Numbered from the stretch's first letter, positions 35,524 to 44,135 are shown. The stretch: 64,000 nucleotides of DNA from Hyphococcus lacteus (GCF_041058985.1 NZ_JBEHZE010000001.1:2356001-2420000), one strand, 5' to 3'. The notes: generated by a model from the letters alone, not told the origin. Translations and numbers: made by a program.

Positions 35524-36177
35524 ATGTCGGTCGGCAAACCTCTACGCGGTATCTTTATTAGCTTTGAAGGCGGAGATGGGTCGGGTAAAACAACGCAAAT
35601 TCAACGCCTCGCGGATGCCGTTCGAACCGCAGGGCGCGAAGTCGTATTAACCCGCGAACCGGGCGGGTCTGAAGGTGCTGAGGCGATTCGGGGGTTGCTT
35701 CTCGAAGGAGACGCAGATCGTTGGTCTCCAATCACTGAAGCACTGATGATGTATGCTGCTCGCGCCGATCATTTGGAGCGCACAATAACCCCAGCGCTTG
35801 AGCGCGGCGCAGTCGTGATTTCAGATCGTTTCGCAGATTCAACGATGGCATATCAGGGGCTTGCGGGCGCGCTTGGTGAAGCACGTGTGAATAGCCTTCA
35901 TGACTTGGTTGTTAAGGGGAATGAACCTGACCTAACAATCATCCTCGATTTGCCTATTGAGGTTGGCTTAAACCGCGCGGGTGCGAGGTCAGGCAAAGAG
36001 CAACGCTTTGAATCAAAAGGAACGGATTTTCAGAAACGGGTCCGGGGGGCTTTTTTAGAAATTGCCAAACGCAATCCTAAACGCTGCGTTGTTGTCGATG
36101 CGAGTGGTGACATGGATAGCGTGACCCAGCGTATCCTGGCAGAAACGAAAAATCGGCTACCTGTTATTGATATTTAG
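35524..36177 (+). CDS. tmk: Thymidylate kinase
   Basis: Phosphorylates dTMP to dTDP for DNA synthesis. The 217-residue protein has the P-loop FEGGDGSGKTT (14-24), the DR[FY] motif as SDRFADST (about 99-106) and a TREPGG motif (about 43-48). The ATG follows the dac stop with no space, so it is translated from the same transcript. The dac-tmk-holB-tatD order is conserved in alphaproteobacteria. Confidence 0.96.
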   Translation: MSVGKPLRGIFISFEGGDGSGKTTQIQRLADAVRTAGREVVLTREPGGSEGAEAIRGLLLEGDADRWSPITEALMMYAARADHLERTITPALERGAVVISDRFADSTMAYQGLAGALGEARVNSLHDLVVKGNEPDLTIILDLPIEVGLNRAGARSGKEQRFESKGTDFQKRVRGAFLEIAKRNPKRCVVVDASGDMDSVTQRILAETKNRLPVIDI

Positions 36178-36219
36178 AGCGTCCTTCCATTCCTGCGGTA
36201 AAGTGAATAGATAAGTAGC

Positions 36220-37245
36220 ATGGATGACGAGTTACTTCCTCCCAATATGCGCGCAACTCTGTTTGGTCGTGATGCGCTAGAGCGTTCATTGCGTGCGACA
36301 ATGCGCGAGGGCGTATTGAGCCACGGGTGGATTGTTTCTGGACCACAAGGAGCAGGAAAAGCGACGCTTGCTTACCGTATTGCCCGTGCGGTCCTCGATC
36401 CAAGTGCTTTGTCTGATGCTGACAGTTTAGGCATGTCGGAAAACAATCGGACATTTCGTCAGATCAGCGCAAATGCACATCCAGATTTGTTCGTGGCAGC
36501 ACGCCTTTGGGATGAGAAAAAATCGAAGTTCCAAGCGGAAATTACTGTTGAAACCGTTAGAAAGCTAACGTCGTTCCTCAATCGAACCGCATCAGGATCT
36601 GGCGCGCGCGTCGCGATCGTCGACACCGCCGATAACCTGAACCGCAATGCGGCCAATGCACTTTTAAAGGCGCTTGAAGAACCGCCACGTGGTGCCCTTT
36701 TGTTATTGTTGTCGTCTGCACCCGGTCGATTATTGCCGACAATCAGGTCTCGGTGTCGGCGGATAGATCTACCGCCATTAGGCGATGCGGAAATTGAACA
36801 GTTTTTGATAAGCGAAGGCATAGATGCTGGGACATCAAAAAAGGTAGCAGCATTTTCTCATGGTCGTCCGGGGTATGCCTTAACCCTTACTGAGGGTGAT
36901 GGCATAGACGCGATTGGGCTCGTTGATACTTTTTTTAAAGCTAGTCAATCCAACGGCGATATATCTAAAGTCATTGCGGGTGTGACCGGAAAAGCCGGCG
37001 ATGGCCGTTGGCCAGTTTTTCGTGACACGGTGCTGTCGACTTTGAGTGATGGTGCCCGTGCGGCTGCAATAGGGGTGCCACATAGCACATTTCCAACGGA
37101 TGCGGGAGCAGGGGCCTTGTTAGTCGGCTGGGAAACGCTTTCGCGGCTGGTCGGTCGAGGCGAGGCCGTCAATTTAGATCGTGGCCAACTCATAATTGCA
37201 ATGGCGCATGACCTTCGTTTGGCGATGCGTGGGAGTAGGGTTTAG
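36220..37245 (+). CDS. holB: DNA polymerase III subunit delta-prime
   Basis: Clamp-loader subunit of the replicative polymerase. 341 residues with a AAA-type fold: Walker A GPQGAGKAT at 41-49, the sensor region NALLKALEEPP (about 145-155) and the SRC box SRCRRI (about 176-181). Typical of delta-prime, there is no complete DEAD-box ATPase motif. Its stop overlaps the GTG start of tatD by one base. In many relatives metG lies between holB and tatD; here it does not. Confidence 0.92.
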   Translation: MDDELLPPNMRATLFGRDALERSLRATMREGVLSHGWIVSGPQGAGKATLAYRIARAVLDPSALSDADSLGMSENNRTFRQISANAHPDLFVAARLWDEKKSKFQAEITVETVRKLTSFLNRTASGSGARVAIVDTADNLNRNAANALLKALEEPPRGALLLLLSSAPGRLLPTIRSRCRRIDLPPLGDAEIEQFLISEGIDAGTSKKVAAFSHGRPGYALTLTEGDGIDAIGLVDTFFKASQSNGDISKVIAGVTGKAGDGRWPVFRDTVLSTLSDGARAAAIGVPHSTFPTDAGAGALLVGWETLSRLVGRGEAVNLDRGQLIIAMAHDLRLAMRGSRV

Positions 37246-38036
37246 TGTTTGTCGACAGTCATGTTAATCTTCATTCGGATAAATTCGAAGACGACCTAGA
37301 GGATGTTTTAATCCGAGCGCGTGAAGCAGGCGTTTCTGCCATGCTGACGATTTCCGATCAGTTATCGTCTACAGAAGCCATCAAGAAAATCGCTATGGCT
37401 GATCCGCTGATTTGGCGAAGTGTTGGTGTTCACCCGCATTATGCAAAGGACGATCCAGAGCTCTCGGCGCAGACTTTAGTAGACTTGGCGCGGGATGAGA
37501 AAGTTGTCGGCATTGGTGAGTGTGGGCTCGATTTTTATTACGAATATTCTGACCGATCCGTGCAGGAGAGGGTCTTCCAAGCTCATATTGATGCTTCGCG
37601 TGAAACACAGCTACCGCTTATTATTCATACGCGCGATGCAGATTCTGAAACGCAAAAATTGCTAGAAATTGAGCAATCAAAAGGAGCATTCACCCCACTT
37701 CTCCATTGTTATACTGGCGGGCCGGAGTTAGCCGGCGCGGTTCTGAGGATGAACGGGTTTATTTCATTTTCCGGTATCGTAACATTTAAAAATGCTGCTG
37801 ATATTCGGGCGATCGCTGAATCAACGCCACTTGATCGGATCATCATTGAGACTGATTGCCCTTATTTAGCGCCGGTTCCAATGCGTGGACGGCGAAATGA
37901 ACCGGCATATGTCGTTCATGTTGCGGAAAGGCTGGCAGAGATCAAAGGCATATCTTTGGCGGAAGTTGAACGAGCCACTACCGATAATTTTTTCCGATGT
38001 TTTAGCCAAGCACATAATCCTATGGCGGAACAATGA
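37245..38036 (+). CDS. TatD-family metal-dependent DNase/hydrolase
   Basis: 263 residues from a GTG (37245) that shares its first base with the holB stop. TIM-barrel metal hydrolase landmarks are present: GIGECGLDFYY (about 86-96), IIHTRDA (about 126-132), HCYTGG (about 151-156) and IETDCPYLAP (about 201-210). The first metal motif reads D4-S-H6-V-N8-L-H10, so the second His of the usual HxH is Asn. TatD-type enzymes act as 3'-5' nucleases in DNA repair or as hydrolases of D-Tyr-tRNA. Part of a four-gene unit with the next gene overlapping by four bases. Confidence 0.9.
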   Translation: MFVDSHVNLHSDKFEDDLEDVLIRAREAGVSAMLTISDQLSSTEAIKKIAMADPLIWRSVGVHPHYAKDDPELSAQTLVDLARDEKVVGIGECGLDFYYEYSDRSVQERVFQAHIDASRETQLPLIIHTRDADSETQKLLEIEQSKGAFTPLLHCYTGGPELAGAVLRMNGFISFSGIVTFKNAADIRAIAESTPLDRIIIETDCPYLAPVPMRGRRNEPAYVVHVAERLAEIKGISLAEVERATTDNFFRCFSQAHNPMAEQ

Positions 38037-38875
38037 GCGGAAATTTCAGAGTCATTATCCTTGGGTCAGGTTCGTCTGGAGGGGTTCCAAGGTTCGGCGG
38101 CAAAGACGGTAGTGGTGACTGGGGTGCCTGCGATCCATCAGAGCCCAAAAATAGACGCACACGGTGTTCAATTTTAATTCAACGCGAACACCCAAAATTT
38201 GGCTATCAACACGACAAAGTCACGTCTGTGTTAGTCGATACGTCGCCGGATATGCGTGCGCAGCTATTGGCCGCGCAATGCTCGCGGCTTGACGCTGTGT
38301 TGTTCACCCATGATCACGCTGATCAGTCGCACGGTATTGATGATCTCCGTGTCTTTGCGCTTCAAATGCAAAAAAGAATACCAGTCTACATAGACGGAGA
38401 AACGTCGGGGCATTTGCTTGATCGTTTCCGTTATTGTTTTGAACAAGCGCCGGGAAGTCCGTATCGACCGATTTTAGATAAACGCGAAATGCCTGTCTGT
38501 GGAGAAGCCTTTGCGGTCAATGGACCGAGCGGGGAAATTCCGATCGTCCCATTCTTACAATTTCATGGCAGCGTAAATTCACTTGGGTTTCGTATCGGGA
38601 ATGTCGCTTATTCAAGTGATGTCGTTGGTTTGCCAGATGAGAGTTTTAAGACCCTTGATGGGGTTAATTGCTGGATTGTGGACGCTCTGCAACGCAAACC
38701 ACATTCTACCCATGCTCATTTAGAGATGTCATTAGAATGGCTTCGACGGATTGCGCCAGATTTGGGTGTTCTGACTAATCTGCACGTGACAATGGACTAC
38801 GCGTCACTATGCGATGAACTTCCGGATGAGGTCGTACCCGCATATGATGGAATGATACTAAGTGGAAATCTTTAA
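38033..38875 (+). CDS. Metallo-beta-lactamase-fold phosphodiesterase, PhnP-like
   Basis: 280 residues. The N terminus VIILGSGSSGGVPRFGG and the metal motif THDHADQSHGIDDLR (about 92-106) are those of the PhnP-type group, which has HxHxDQ or HxHxDH. It probably hydrolyses cyclic phosphate esters; in phosphonate operons the family opens 1,2-cyclic ribose phosphate, but this copy sits beside tatD, where its substrate is unknown. The overlap ATGA with tatD shows coupling. Confidence 0.88.
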   Translation: MSGNFRVIILGSGSSGGVPRFGGKDGSGDWGACDPSEPKNRRTRCSILIQREHPKFGYQHDKVTSVLVDTSPDMRAQLLAAQCSRLDAVLFTHDHADQSHGIDDLRVFALQMQKRIPVYIDGETSGHLLDRFRYCFEQAPGSPYRPILDKREMPVCGEAFAVNGPSGEIPIVPFLQFHGSVNSLGFRIGNVAYSSDVVGLPDESFKTLDGVNCWIVDALQRKPHSTHAHLEMSLEWLRRIAPDLGVLTNLHVTMDYASLCDELPDEVVPAYDGMILSGNL

Positions 38876-39039
38876 TTACACACTTAGTGCATTGTTTTGG
38901 TGGTGAAAACCATGATTTAACTCTTTCCAGCGTGGCCGGAAGTAATTGTCATAGTTTCTCTTTTTCATTACAGCTATATTTATAAATTCGCGGGATTTTT
39001 GGGATATTGTTGAGCAGCATTGGGTTGATTGTTTAGGTC

Positions 39040-39879
39040 GTGGTTGAACTCCGTTATCATATACCTCGTACGGATCTTCGCGACTATGTGCGTGCATATT
39101 ATTACTATTCAACGGATATTCCTTCATCGGAGCCATTGTGTGCAGAGCTCGGAAATATTCGCGTTCTATTGCGTGGTGGCGGAATGCTACAATTGCCCGG
39201 TGGAGAGATAGAACGAGGAATGTCAGCATTTTTGTTAGGGCCGACATTAGGTTCTTACAATATGCTCGTAGAGCCAAATACACAGGTTTTCGGCATTGGT
39301 ATACGTCCAAAAGGATGGAACGCATTATTTGGTGTGGGTGCGGATGAATTATCGGATAGAGCAGTGGACCTTACAGCTTTTGGTGGAGGAATTCTTCGCT
39401 CGACGATTGATCAAATTCGAAATGCTCGCAATTTGGCAGAAATGAGCGCTGCGGCAGATTGTTTCTTTATCGACTTACTTACCAAGCGAATTAAACGGAT
39501 CAGCCAACGATACCCAGCCGCACTTGCTGACTGGCTGCTAAATCCAAATGATTTGGCACTGGATGATTTAATAAGTGCCATGGATGTTTCACGGCGACAA
39601 ACGGACCGGCTTGCAAAATTATATTTTGGCGCTTCACCAAAGTATCTACAGCGCAAATACCGGGCACTGCGATCAGCAGATCGTATTCGTTCTGGTGAAA
39701 CTCAATGGATGAACGCCGCTGGTGCCGATTATTATGACCAGTCGCATTTTATCAAAGAGTTCAAAACCTTCATCGGTGTTACGCCGAAGCAATTTATCAG
39801 TAATCAAGCACCGTTGATCTCTCAAATACAACAGACCCGGCAGCGCAGTATGTTCCAAATTCCGCTCGCTAGTTTTTAA
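39040..39879 (+). CDS. AraC-family transcriptional regulator
   Basis: 279 residues from a GTG at 39040. The N-terminal half looks like a DUF6597-type ligand domain (LRDYVRAYYYYS near 13-24; GIGIRPKGWNALFGV near 85-99). The C-terminal AraC DNA-binding domain has two helix-turn-helix units (about 180-265), the second ending in the family signature DQSHFIKEFKTFIGVTPKQF. The gene stands alone and may control the aminotransferase gene downstream or genes elsewhere. The codon use is AT-richer than in the housekeeping genes, a mild sign of transfer. Confidence 0.85.
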   Translation: MVELRYHIPRTDLRDYVRAYYYYSTDIPSSEPLCAELGNIRVLLRGGGMLQLPGGEIERGMSAFLLGPTLGSYNMLVEPNTQVFGIGIRPKGWNALFGVGADELSDRAVDLTAFGGGILRSTIDQIRNARNLAEMSAAADCFFIDLLTKRIKRISQRYPAALADWLLNPNDLALDDLISAMDVSRRQTDRLAKLYFGASPKYLQRKYRALRSADRIRSGETQWMNAAGADYYDQSHFIKEFKTFIGVTPKQFISNQAPLISQIQQTRQRSMFQIPLASF

Positions 39880-39930
39880 CAAAAATTGGCCAAAATTTCC
39901 TATAGCTTGATCTTTTCGCATTCTAGATTT

Positions 39931-40062
39931 GGAGCCGGGAGAATACCGGCCCAAGAGGTTTTGCTGGAGGAGAGACCAGCGGGGGAAAACCTTTGGGAGA
40001 CCTGCGGGAACGCGTTGGGAATCTATCGCAAGACGATTTCACACGCGTTCCCGTTTGTATTA
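39931..40062. ncRNA. Candidate structured non-coding RNA with GGGAGA loops
   Basis: Four consecutive stem-loops in a gene-free region: GCCGG (39934-39938) / CCGGC (39946-39950); a two-part stem GGTTTT-GCTGG (39957-39967) / CCAGC (39976-39980) and AAAACC (39986-39991); a single-stranded GGGAGACC (39995-40002); and a perfect 11-bp stem CGGGAACGCGT (40005-40015) / ACGCGTTCCCG (40043-40053) with an inner small stem. On the plus strand a GGGAGA or GGAGAGA motif is exposed three times; after the last stem comes TTTGTATT, a weak terminator tail. It matches no riboswitch I can recognise. Either strand could be transcribed: the plus strand gives GGA loops, as in RNAs that bind CsrA; the minus strand gives TCTCC loops, as in anti-Shine-Dalgarno small RNAs of alphaproteobacteria. 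Confidence 0.45.
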
Positions 40063-40076
40063 AGTATAATAATATT

Positions 40077-40099
40077 TTCGACAATATAAATTGTGCGAA
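40077..40099. promoter_or_regulatory. Inverted repeat upstream of the aminotransferase gene
   Basis: ACAAT-ATAA-ATTGT (40081-40094) is flanked by TTCG and GCGAA, giving a nearly symmetric 23-bp site in the aminotransferase upstream region. It may be an operator. The remaining part of the region up to 40301 shows no gene. Confidence 0.35.
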
Positions 40100-40301
40100 T
40101 AACATTCCATCCGGTCTAAAGCTACACAACCACCCTTATATCCCAGAAGTTATGGCGGCATTTCGATAGCCTGGCATAAAGTTCAGTCGAGCGTGGATGT
40201 TATCTACGAACAAAGCGCTGGCTTTCTGATGCTGGGAAATTTAGCTTTCTTTGGAGCCATTTCGTTGATGCGCACCTCCTTTAGAGAATGAGAAACTAAA
40301 C

Positions 40302-41234
40302 ATGACCCATTCCACTCACGCATTTGAACAAGATCAGAGAAACGATTCAATTCTGATTGATATAAATGGCGTTTTAACGCCTCGCGCTGAGGCAAAAATT
40401 TCTGTATTTGATTCTGGGTTTATACTCGGAGATGGCGTTTGGGAGGGTTTACGCGTTCATCCGCGAGCAGACGGAAAAGGCGTGATTGCGTTTCTCGATA
40501 AGCATTTAAAACGTTTGTTTGACGGCGCGAAAACGCTCGATTTTCAAATGGATATTACAAAACCTGAACTTAAAAAACGCTTGTATAATTGTTTGGACGC
40601 AAACAACGCTCATGACGGCGCGCATATTAGGCTTATGGTTACGCGTGGGATCAAGGCTACTCCCTACCAAGATCCGCGAGCAACGATTACACCGCCAACG
40701 ATCGTTATTATCCCAGAATTTAAAAGACCCGTTGCCGCAACAGCAACTGATGGTGCTCGATTGTTTACAGTCCATGTCCGTCGTGGTTATCCGGATGGGC
40801 AAGATCAAAAACTAAATTCCCATTCAAAGTTAAACTGCATTACTGCCTGTATTCAGGCGGCCAAAGCTAATGCAGACGAAGCGTTGATGCTTGATCCACA
40901 TGGCTTTGTAGCGACATGTAATTCGACCCATTTTTTCATCGTACGTGATGGGGAGCTTTGGACATCGACTGGCGATTATTGTCTCGGTGGTATCACGCGA
41001 AGCGCCATTTTAGAAATAGCACGTCAGAACGGCATAGGTGCACGGGAGAAAAATTTCTCATTGCATGATGTTTATGGTGCTGAAGAAGCATTTATTACGG
41101 GTACTTTCGCGGGTGTTTCACCGGTTAAAGAGGTCGACGGTAGACATATATCTGATGGACGCGGACCAATGGTTGCTCGACTGCAGGAGCTCTATAAAAA
41201 ATATGTAGCTGAAGATGCAGCGTCAGGTCGGTAG
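40302..41234 (+). CDS. Class IV PLP aminotransferase (branched-chain / D-amino acid type)
   Basis: 310 residues. The PLP lysine is Lys176 in NSHSKLNCITAC. Fold-type IV landmarks are SVFDSGFILGDGVWEGLRV (about 34-52), LGGITRSAILEIAR (about 227-240) and FITGTFAGVSPVKEVDG near the C terminus. It could act on branched-chain amino acids, D-amino acids or aminodeoxychorismate. The sulfotransferase gene starts 3 bases after its stop, so the two are probably one unit. In plants a natural fusion of a similar aminotransferase with a similar sulfotransferase exists, so a joint pathway is likely. Confidence 0.88.
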   Translation: MTHSTHAFEQDQRNDSILIDINGVLTPRAEAKISVFDSGFILGDGVWEGLRVHPRADGKGVIAFLDKHLKRLFDGAKTLDFQMDITKPELKKRLYNCLDANNAHDGAHIRLMVTRGIKATPYQDPRATITPPTIVIIPEFKRPVAATATDGARLFTVHVRRGYPDGQDQKLNSHSKLNCITACIQAAKANADEALMLDPHGFVATCNSTHFFIVRDGELWTSTGDYCLGGITRSAILEIARQNGIGAREKNFSLHDVYGAEEAFITGTFAGVSPVKEVDGRHISDGRGPMVARLQELYKKYVAEDAASGR

Positions 41235-41237
41235 GTT

Positions 41238-41957
41238 ATGACTTCAACCCCTACCCGGATTATTATGCTTTCTGGCCCGCGTAACATTTCAACGACAATG
41301 ATGCGTAGCTTTGAGAGTCGCCCCGACACCACAGTTATCGACGAACCCTTTTATGCATCATACTTAAAAAGTAGTGGTGCAAATCATCCTATGCGTGAAG
41401 AAATTATTTCTTCACAGCCATCCGATTGGGAAACCGCAATTGAGAATTTACGAGCGCCAGCTCTTTCGGGACATTCATATGTTTTTGAAAAGCACATTGC
41501 ATTTCATTTGACGTTCGCGCCCGATTTTAGATGGCTGAACAAACAAAAAATGTTTCACCTGATCCGACATCCTGCTGCAATGGTCGCGTCGTATAAGAAT
41601 AAACTCGATGATGTTGCCCCCATTAGTCATAGCTATGAAATTCAGCGCGAAATCTACCAACGCGCCCCCGCTCCCATTGTCGATGCGGCTGATATACTGA
41701 GAAACCCTGCTGAAATGCTTGAGAAATTATGTGATGTGTTAGGTTTGGAGTTTTCAAAACACATGCTTTCTTGGCCCACGGGGGTAAGAAATACAGATGG
41801 GATATGGGCCGCGCATTGGTATGATGCGGTCGTCAATTCAACGGGTTTTTTACCGTATACGGAAAAGGGAATTGCTCTTTCCGGTGAATTAGACGCGATA
41901 GCCAAAGCATCTATGGATGATTATTGCTATTTCTATGAACGTCGGTTGCAGGTTTAA
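41238..41957 (+). CDS. Sulfotransferase-like protein, partner of the aminotransferase
   Basis: 239 residues. The 5'-phosphosulfate-binding loop reads MLSGPRNISTTMMRSFESR (about 11-29), the form found in branched-chain-aminotransferase-associated sulfotransferase proteins. HLIRHPAAMVASYKNK (about 105-120) is the 3'-phosphate-binding motif. A real sulfotransferase would use PAPS and a hydroxyl or amine acceptor; the acceptor is unknown. The gene is convergent with the HD-domain gene, overlapping its end by four bases. Confidence 0.8.
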   Translation: MTSTPTRIIMLSGPRNISTTMMRSFESRPDTTVIDEPFYASYLKSSGANHPMREEIISSQPSDWETAIENLRAPALSGHSYVFEKHIAFHLTFAPDFRWLNKQKMFHLIRHPAAMVASYKNKLDDVAPISHSYEIQREIYQRAPAPIVDAADILRNPAEMLEKLCDVLGLEFSKHMLSWPTGVRNTDGIWAAHWYDAVVNSTGFLPYTEKGIALSGELDAIAKASMDDYCYFYERRLQV

Positions 41958-42544
41958 TCAATAGAATAGACTGAATTTTTTGGTGCTTGAAATAGTTTCA
42001 TGACCATTGGCTCGAATGCTTCTAGCGGCATTGATTCATAGTCTGGATCAAAAGCAGTCTGATCATATTTTTCACAGAACTCATACGTATGGTGAAAATA
42101 TTTATGGTCACGAAATTGATCACGCATGTCGCGATCCATTCCTAGGTGATGGAAAAAATAGTAGCCTTGAAAAATCCCGTGTTTCTCGACCATCCAGCGA
42201 TTTTCCTCTGAGACGAATGGTTTTAAAATGGCAGCGGCGATATCGGGATGATTGAAAGCGCCTAATGTGTCGCCAATATCATGCAATAACGCACAAACTA
42301 CATATTCTTCATCGCGGCCATCTTTGTGAGCGCGCGTGGCCGTCTGTAGACTATGCTCCAGCCGATCGACTGGAAAACCACCATAATCCCCCTTGAGAAT
42401 CCTGAGGTGATCGAGAATGCGCTTACCGCCATTCACAGCGAATGGCATGAAGTGCTCGGCGATAATGCCCCAATCTTCCTGTGTCCCCTCGGTCATCGCG
42501 CGAAATTTCGCTCTCTTGCCTGGTTTTTCGTGGTGCTCTGTCAT
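41954..42544 (-). CDS. HD-domain protein, PhnZ/TmpB-like diiron oxygenase candidate
   Basis: 196 residues. An HD-fold protein with His64 (RLEHSLQ), His88-Asp89 (ALLHDIGD), His99, His122 (EKHGIFQ) and Asp161 (KYDQTAFDP). This order of six ligands fits the mixed-valent diiron oxygenases (PhnZ, TmpB, MIOX) better than plain phosphohydrolases. Tyr54, ten residues before His64, matches the gating Tyr of PhnZ, but the Glu found there is Phe57. PhnZ-type enzymes cleave C-P bonds of hydroxylated phosphonates after a 2-oxoglutarate hydroxylase acts. No such partner gene is adjacent; two dioxygenase genes are at 22.6 and 30.7 kb. Phosphohydrolase activity is the alternative. Confidence 0.72.
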   Translation of the reverse strand: MTEHHEKPGKRAKFRAMTEGTQEDWGIIAEHFMPFAVNGGKRILDHLRILKGDYGGFPVDRLEHSLQTATRAHKDGRDEEYVVCALLHDIGDTLGAFNHPDIAAAILKPFVSEENRWMVEKHGIFQGYYFFHHLGMDRDMRDQFRDHKYFHHTYEFCEKYDQTAFDPDYESMPLEAFEPMVMKLFQAPKNSVYSID

Positions 42545-42729
42545 TTGAAACTTTCTCGCGGGTTACCTTCTAAAAGGATACGAATGCAAAGCCTTTGAGC
42601 TCAAGAAGTTTATGCAGATGTCACTTTGGCTGTAATTTTGCATTAGAACTGGCTTCGAATGGACAAGAGTGCTTTTCTGTCCTTTCACCTTGCTAGAACG
42701 GTATTCGAGAATAGATAGTAACGCTTCAA

Positions 42730-43605
42730 ATGAGCATCTCAGTCTGCATTTTCGCGAGAAATGAAGAGCGGCTTTTGCCGTACTGTATAGGTGCATTAGC
42801 GCCGGCCGGATTGCGCCCGGATGATGAAATTCACATCTTGGTAAATGGGTGCTCCGATAACACGGCTACCGTCGCACGGGCTCTCGCGGCGGCAAACAGC
42901 CAAATTGCGGTTCATGAACTTCCGGTAGGCGATAAAGCAAATGCTTGGAACGAATATACCCATCGAATTGCAAGTGCTGGGTCGAATGTTCATGTGTTTC
43001 TAGACGGCGACATCATGCCTAGTGTGGGCTCTATTACTGCTCTGGCTAATGAGTTGACAAAAAACCCCGAACTTTTTGCTGCCGCTGCCCTACCCGCTAG
43101 TGGCCGAAGTCGGAAAAGTTGGGCTCGAACATTGCTCGTCCACAATTACCTAAGCGGTAATCTTTATGCGATGTCTAAGACCGCAATTGAACGTTTCCGG
43201 TCAATGAATTTACGTCTACCCTTTGGCGCTAAGGGTGAAGATGGATTGTTGTCGTATTTGTTGCTTACTGACCTAGAGGCCGGTGAAGACGATTCACACG
43301 CATATCGAATTACGACAGCCAAAGGCGCGACTTTCGAGTTTGAGTCTCTAAATCTGAATGTCCGAGATCTTTCGATTTATCGCCGACGCCGTCGGCGATA
43401 TTCTGAGCGCCATTTCCAAAAGCAGATATTGTATCGGATTCTCAAAAAACGAGGGCTTAGTGCTATGCCCGAAAATATCAGTGAAATCTACACGGCCAGC
43501 GCAATCGCGAATTTGCGCCCGCGCCTTGAGCCAGTAAATTTTTGGTTTGACCTACTAACTTTGCGACGTCTGCAAAGTGGATCACAATCGAGCGTCGAAA
43601 CCTAA
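42730..43605 (+). CDS. Family 2 glycosyltransferase
   Basis: 291 residues. The GT-A nucleotide-sugar fold is shown by SVCIFARNEERLLPYCIGAL (about 3-22), VNGCSDNTATVARAL and the DxD-type motif LDGDIMPS (about 94-101). There is no membrane segment. It probably adds a sugar to a surface polysaccharide or lipid; acceptor unknown. Its stop overlaps that of nusG, which runs from the other side. It lies in the AT-richer accessory stretch. Confidence 0.85.
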   Translation: MSISVCIFARNEERLLPYCIGALAPAGLRPDDEIHILVNGCSDNTATVARALAAANSQIAVHELPVGDKANAWNEYTHRIASAGSNVHVFLDGDIMPSVGSITALANELTKNPELFAAAALPASGRSRKSWARTLLVHNYLSGNLYAMSKTAIERFRSMNLRLPFGAKGEDGLLSYLLLTDLEAGEDDSHAYRITTAKGATFEFESLNLNVRDLSIYRRRRRRYSERHFQKQILYRILKKRGLSAMPENISEIYTASAIANLRPRLEPVNFWFDLLTLRRLQSGSQSSVET

Positions 43606-44135
43606 GTGGTTTTTTCGACTTGAGTAAACTCAAGTTCTACCGGTGTCGCACGCCCGAAGATTGAGACAGCGACTTTTACGCGTTCTGCATCTTCATCAAC
43701 TTCTTCGACGATGCCAGAGAATGATGCAAACGGCCCATCCGTAACACGGACATTTTCGCCAACATCGAATGTAATTGTTGAACGAGGCCGAGCTTCGCCC
43801 TCTTCGATTACGCCGCGAATACGATCAACTTCTTTTTGCGGTACCGGCATCGGTTTATTGCCGGAGCCCAAAAACCCAGTAACTTTTGGAGTGTCTTTGA
43901 TCAGGTGATAAGTGTCGTCATTCATCACCATTTTCACGAGCACATAACCCGGGAAGAACCGACGTTCAGTATTGATCTTACGCCCACGGCGAACTTCAGT
44001 TACGTCTTCAGTTGGAACAAACAACTCTTCGATGAAATGCGCGAGCCCCTTGTCCTTCGCAGATAGAAGAATGGATTCTGCAACTTTTTTCTCAAAATTC
44101 GAGTATGCGTGAACGATGTACCAATTGCTCGCCAT
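43602..44135 (-). CDS. nusG: Transcription termination/antitermination factor NusG
   Basis: Elongation factor that binds RNA polymerase and couples transcription with translation or Rho. The ATG at 44135 gives MASNWYIVHAYSNFEKKVAESI (177 residues), the canonical N terminus; the upstream 14 residues are spurious. The NGN domain covers about 5-110 and the KOW domain about 123-177 with VRVTDGPFASFSGIVEEV. secE is 22 bases upstream. In most alphaproteobacteria rplK follows; here a glycosyltransferase gene on the other strand follows. Confidence 0.96.
   Translation of the reverse strand: MASNWYIVHAYSNFEKKVAESILLSAKDKGLAHFIEELFVPTEDVTEVRRGRKINTERRFFPGYVLVKMVMNDDTYHLIKDTPKVTGFLGSGNKPMPVPQKEVDRIRGVIEEGEARPRSTITFDVGENVRVTDGPFASFSGIVEEVDEDAERVKVAVSIFGRATPVELEFTQVEKTT

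Noticed and set aside
39931..40062. Glycine, TPP, FMN, SAM, cobalamin or guanidine riboswitch
   Set aside because: None of their conserved core sequences is present.
39886..40089. 67-residue plus-strand frame across the structured region
   Set aside because: It starts with TTG without a ribosome binding site and the region is better explained by nested stems; no domain or signal is seen.
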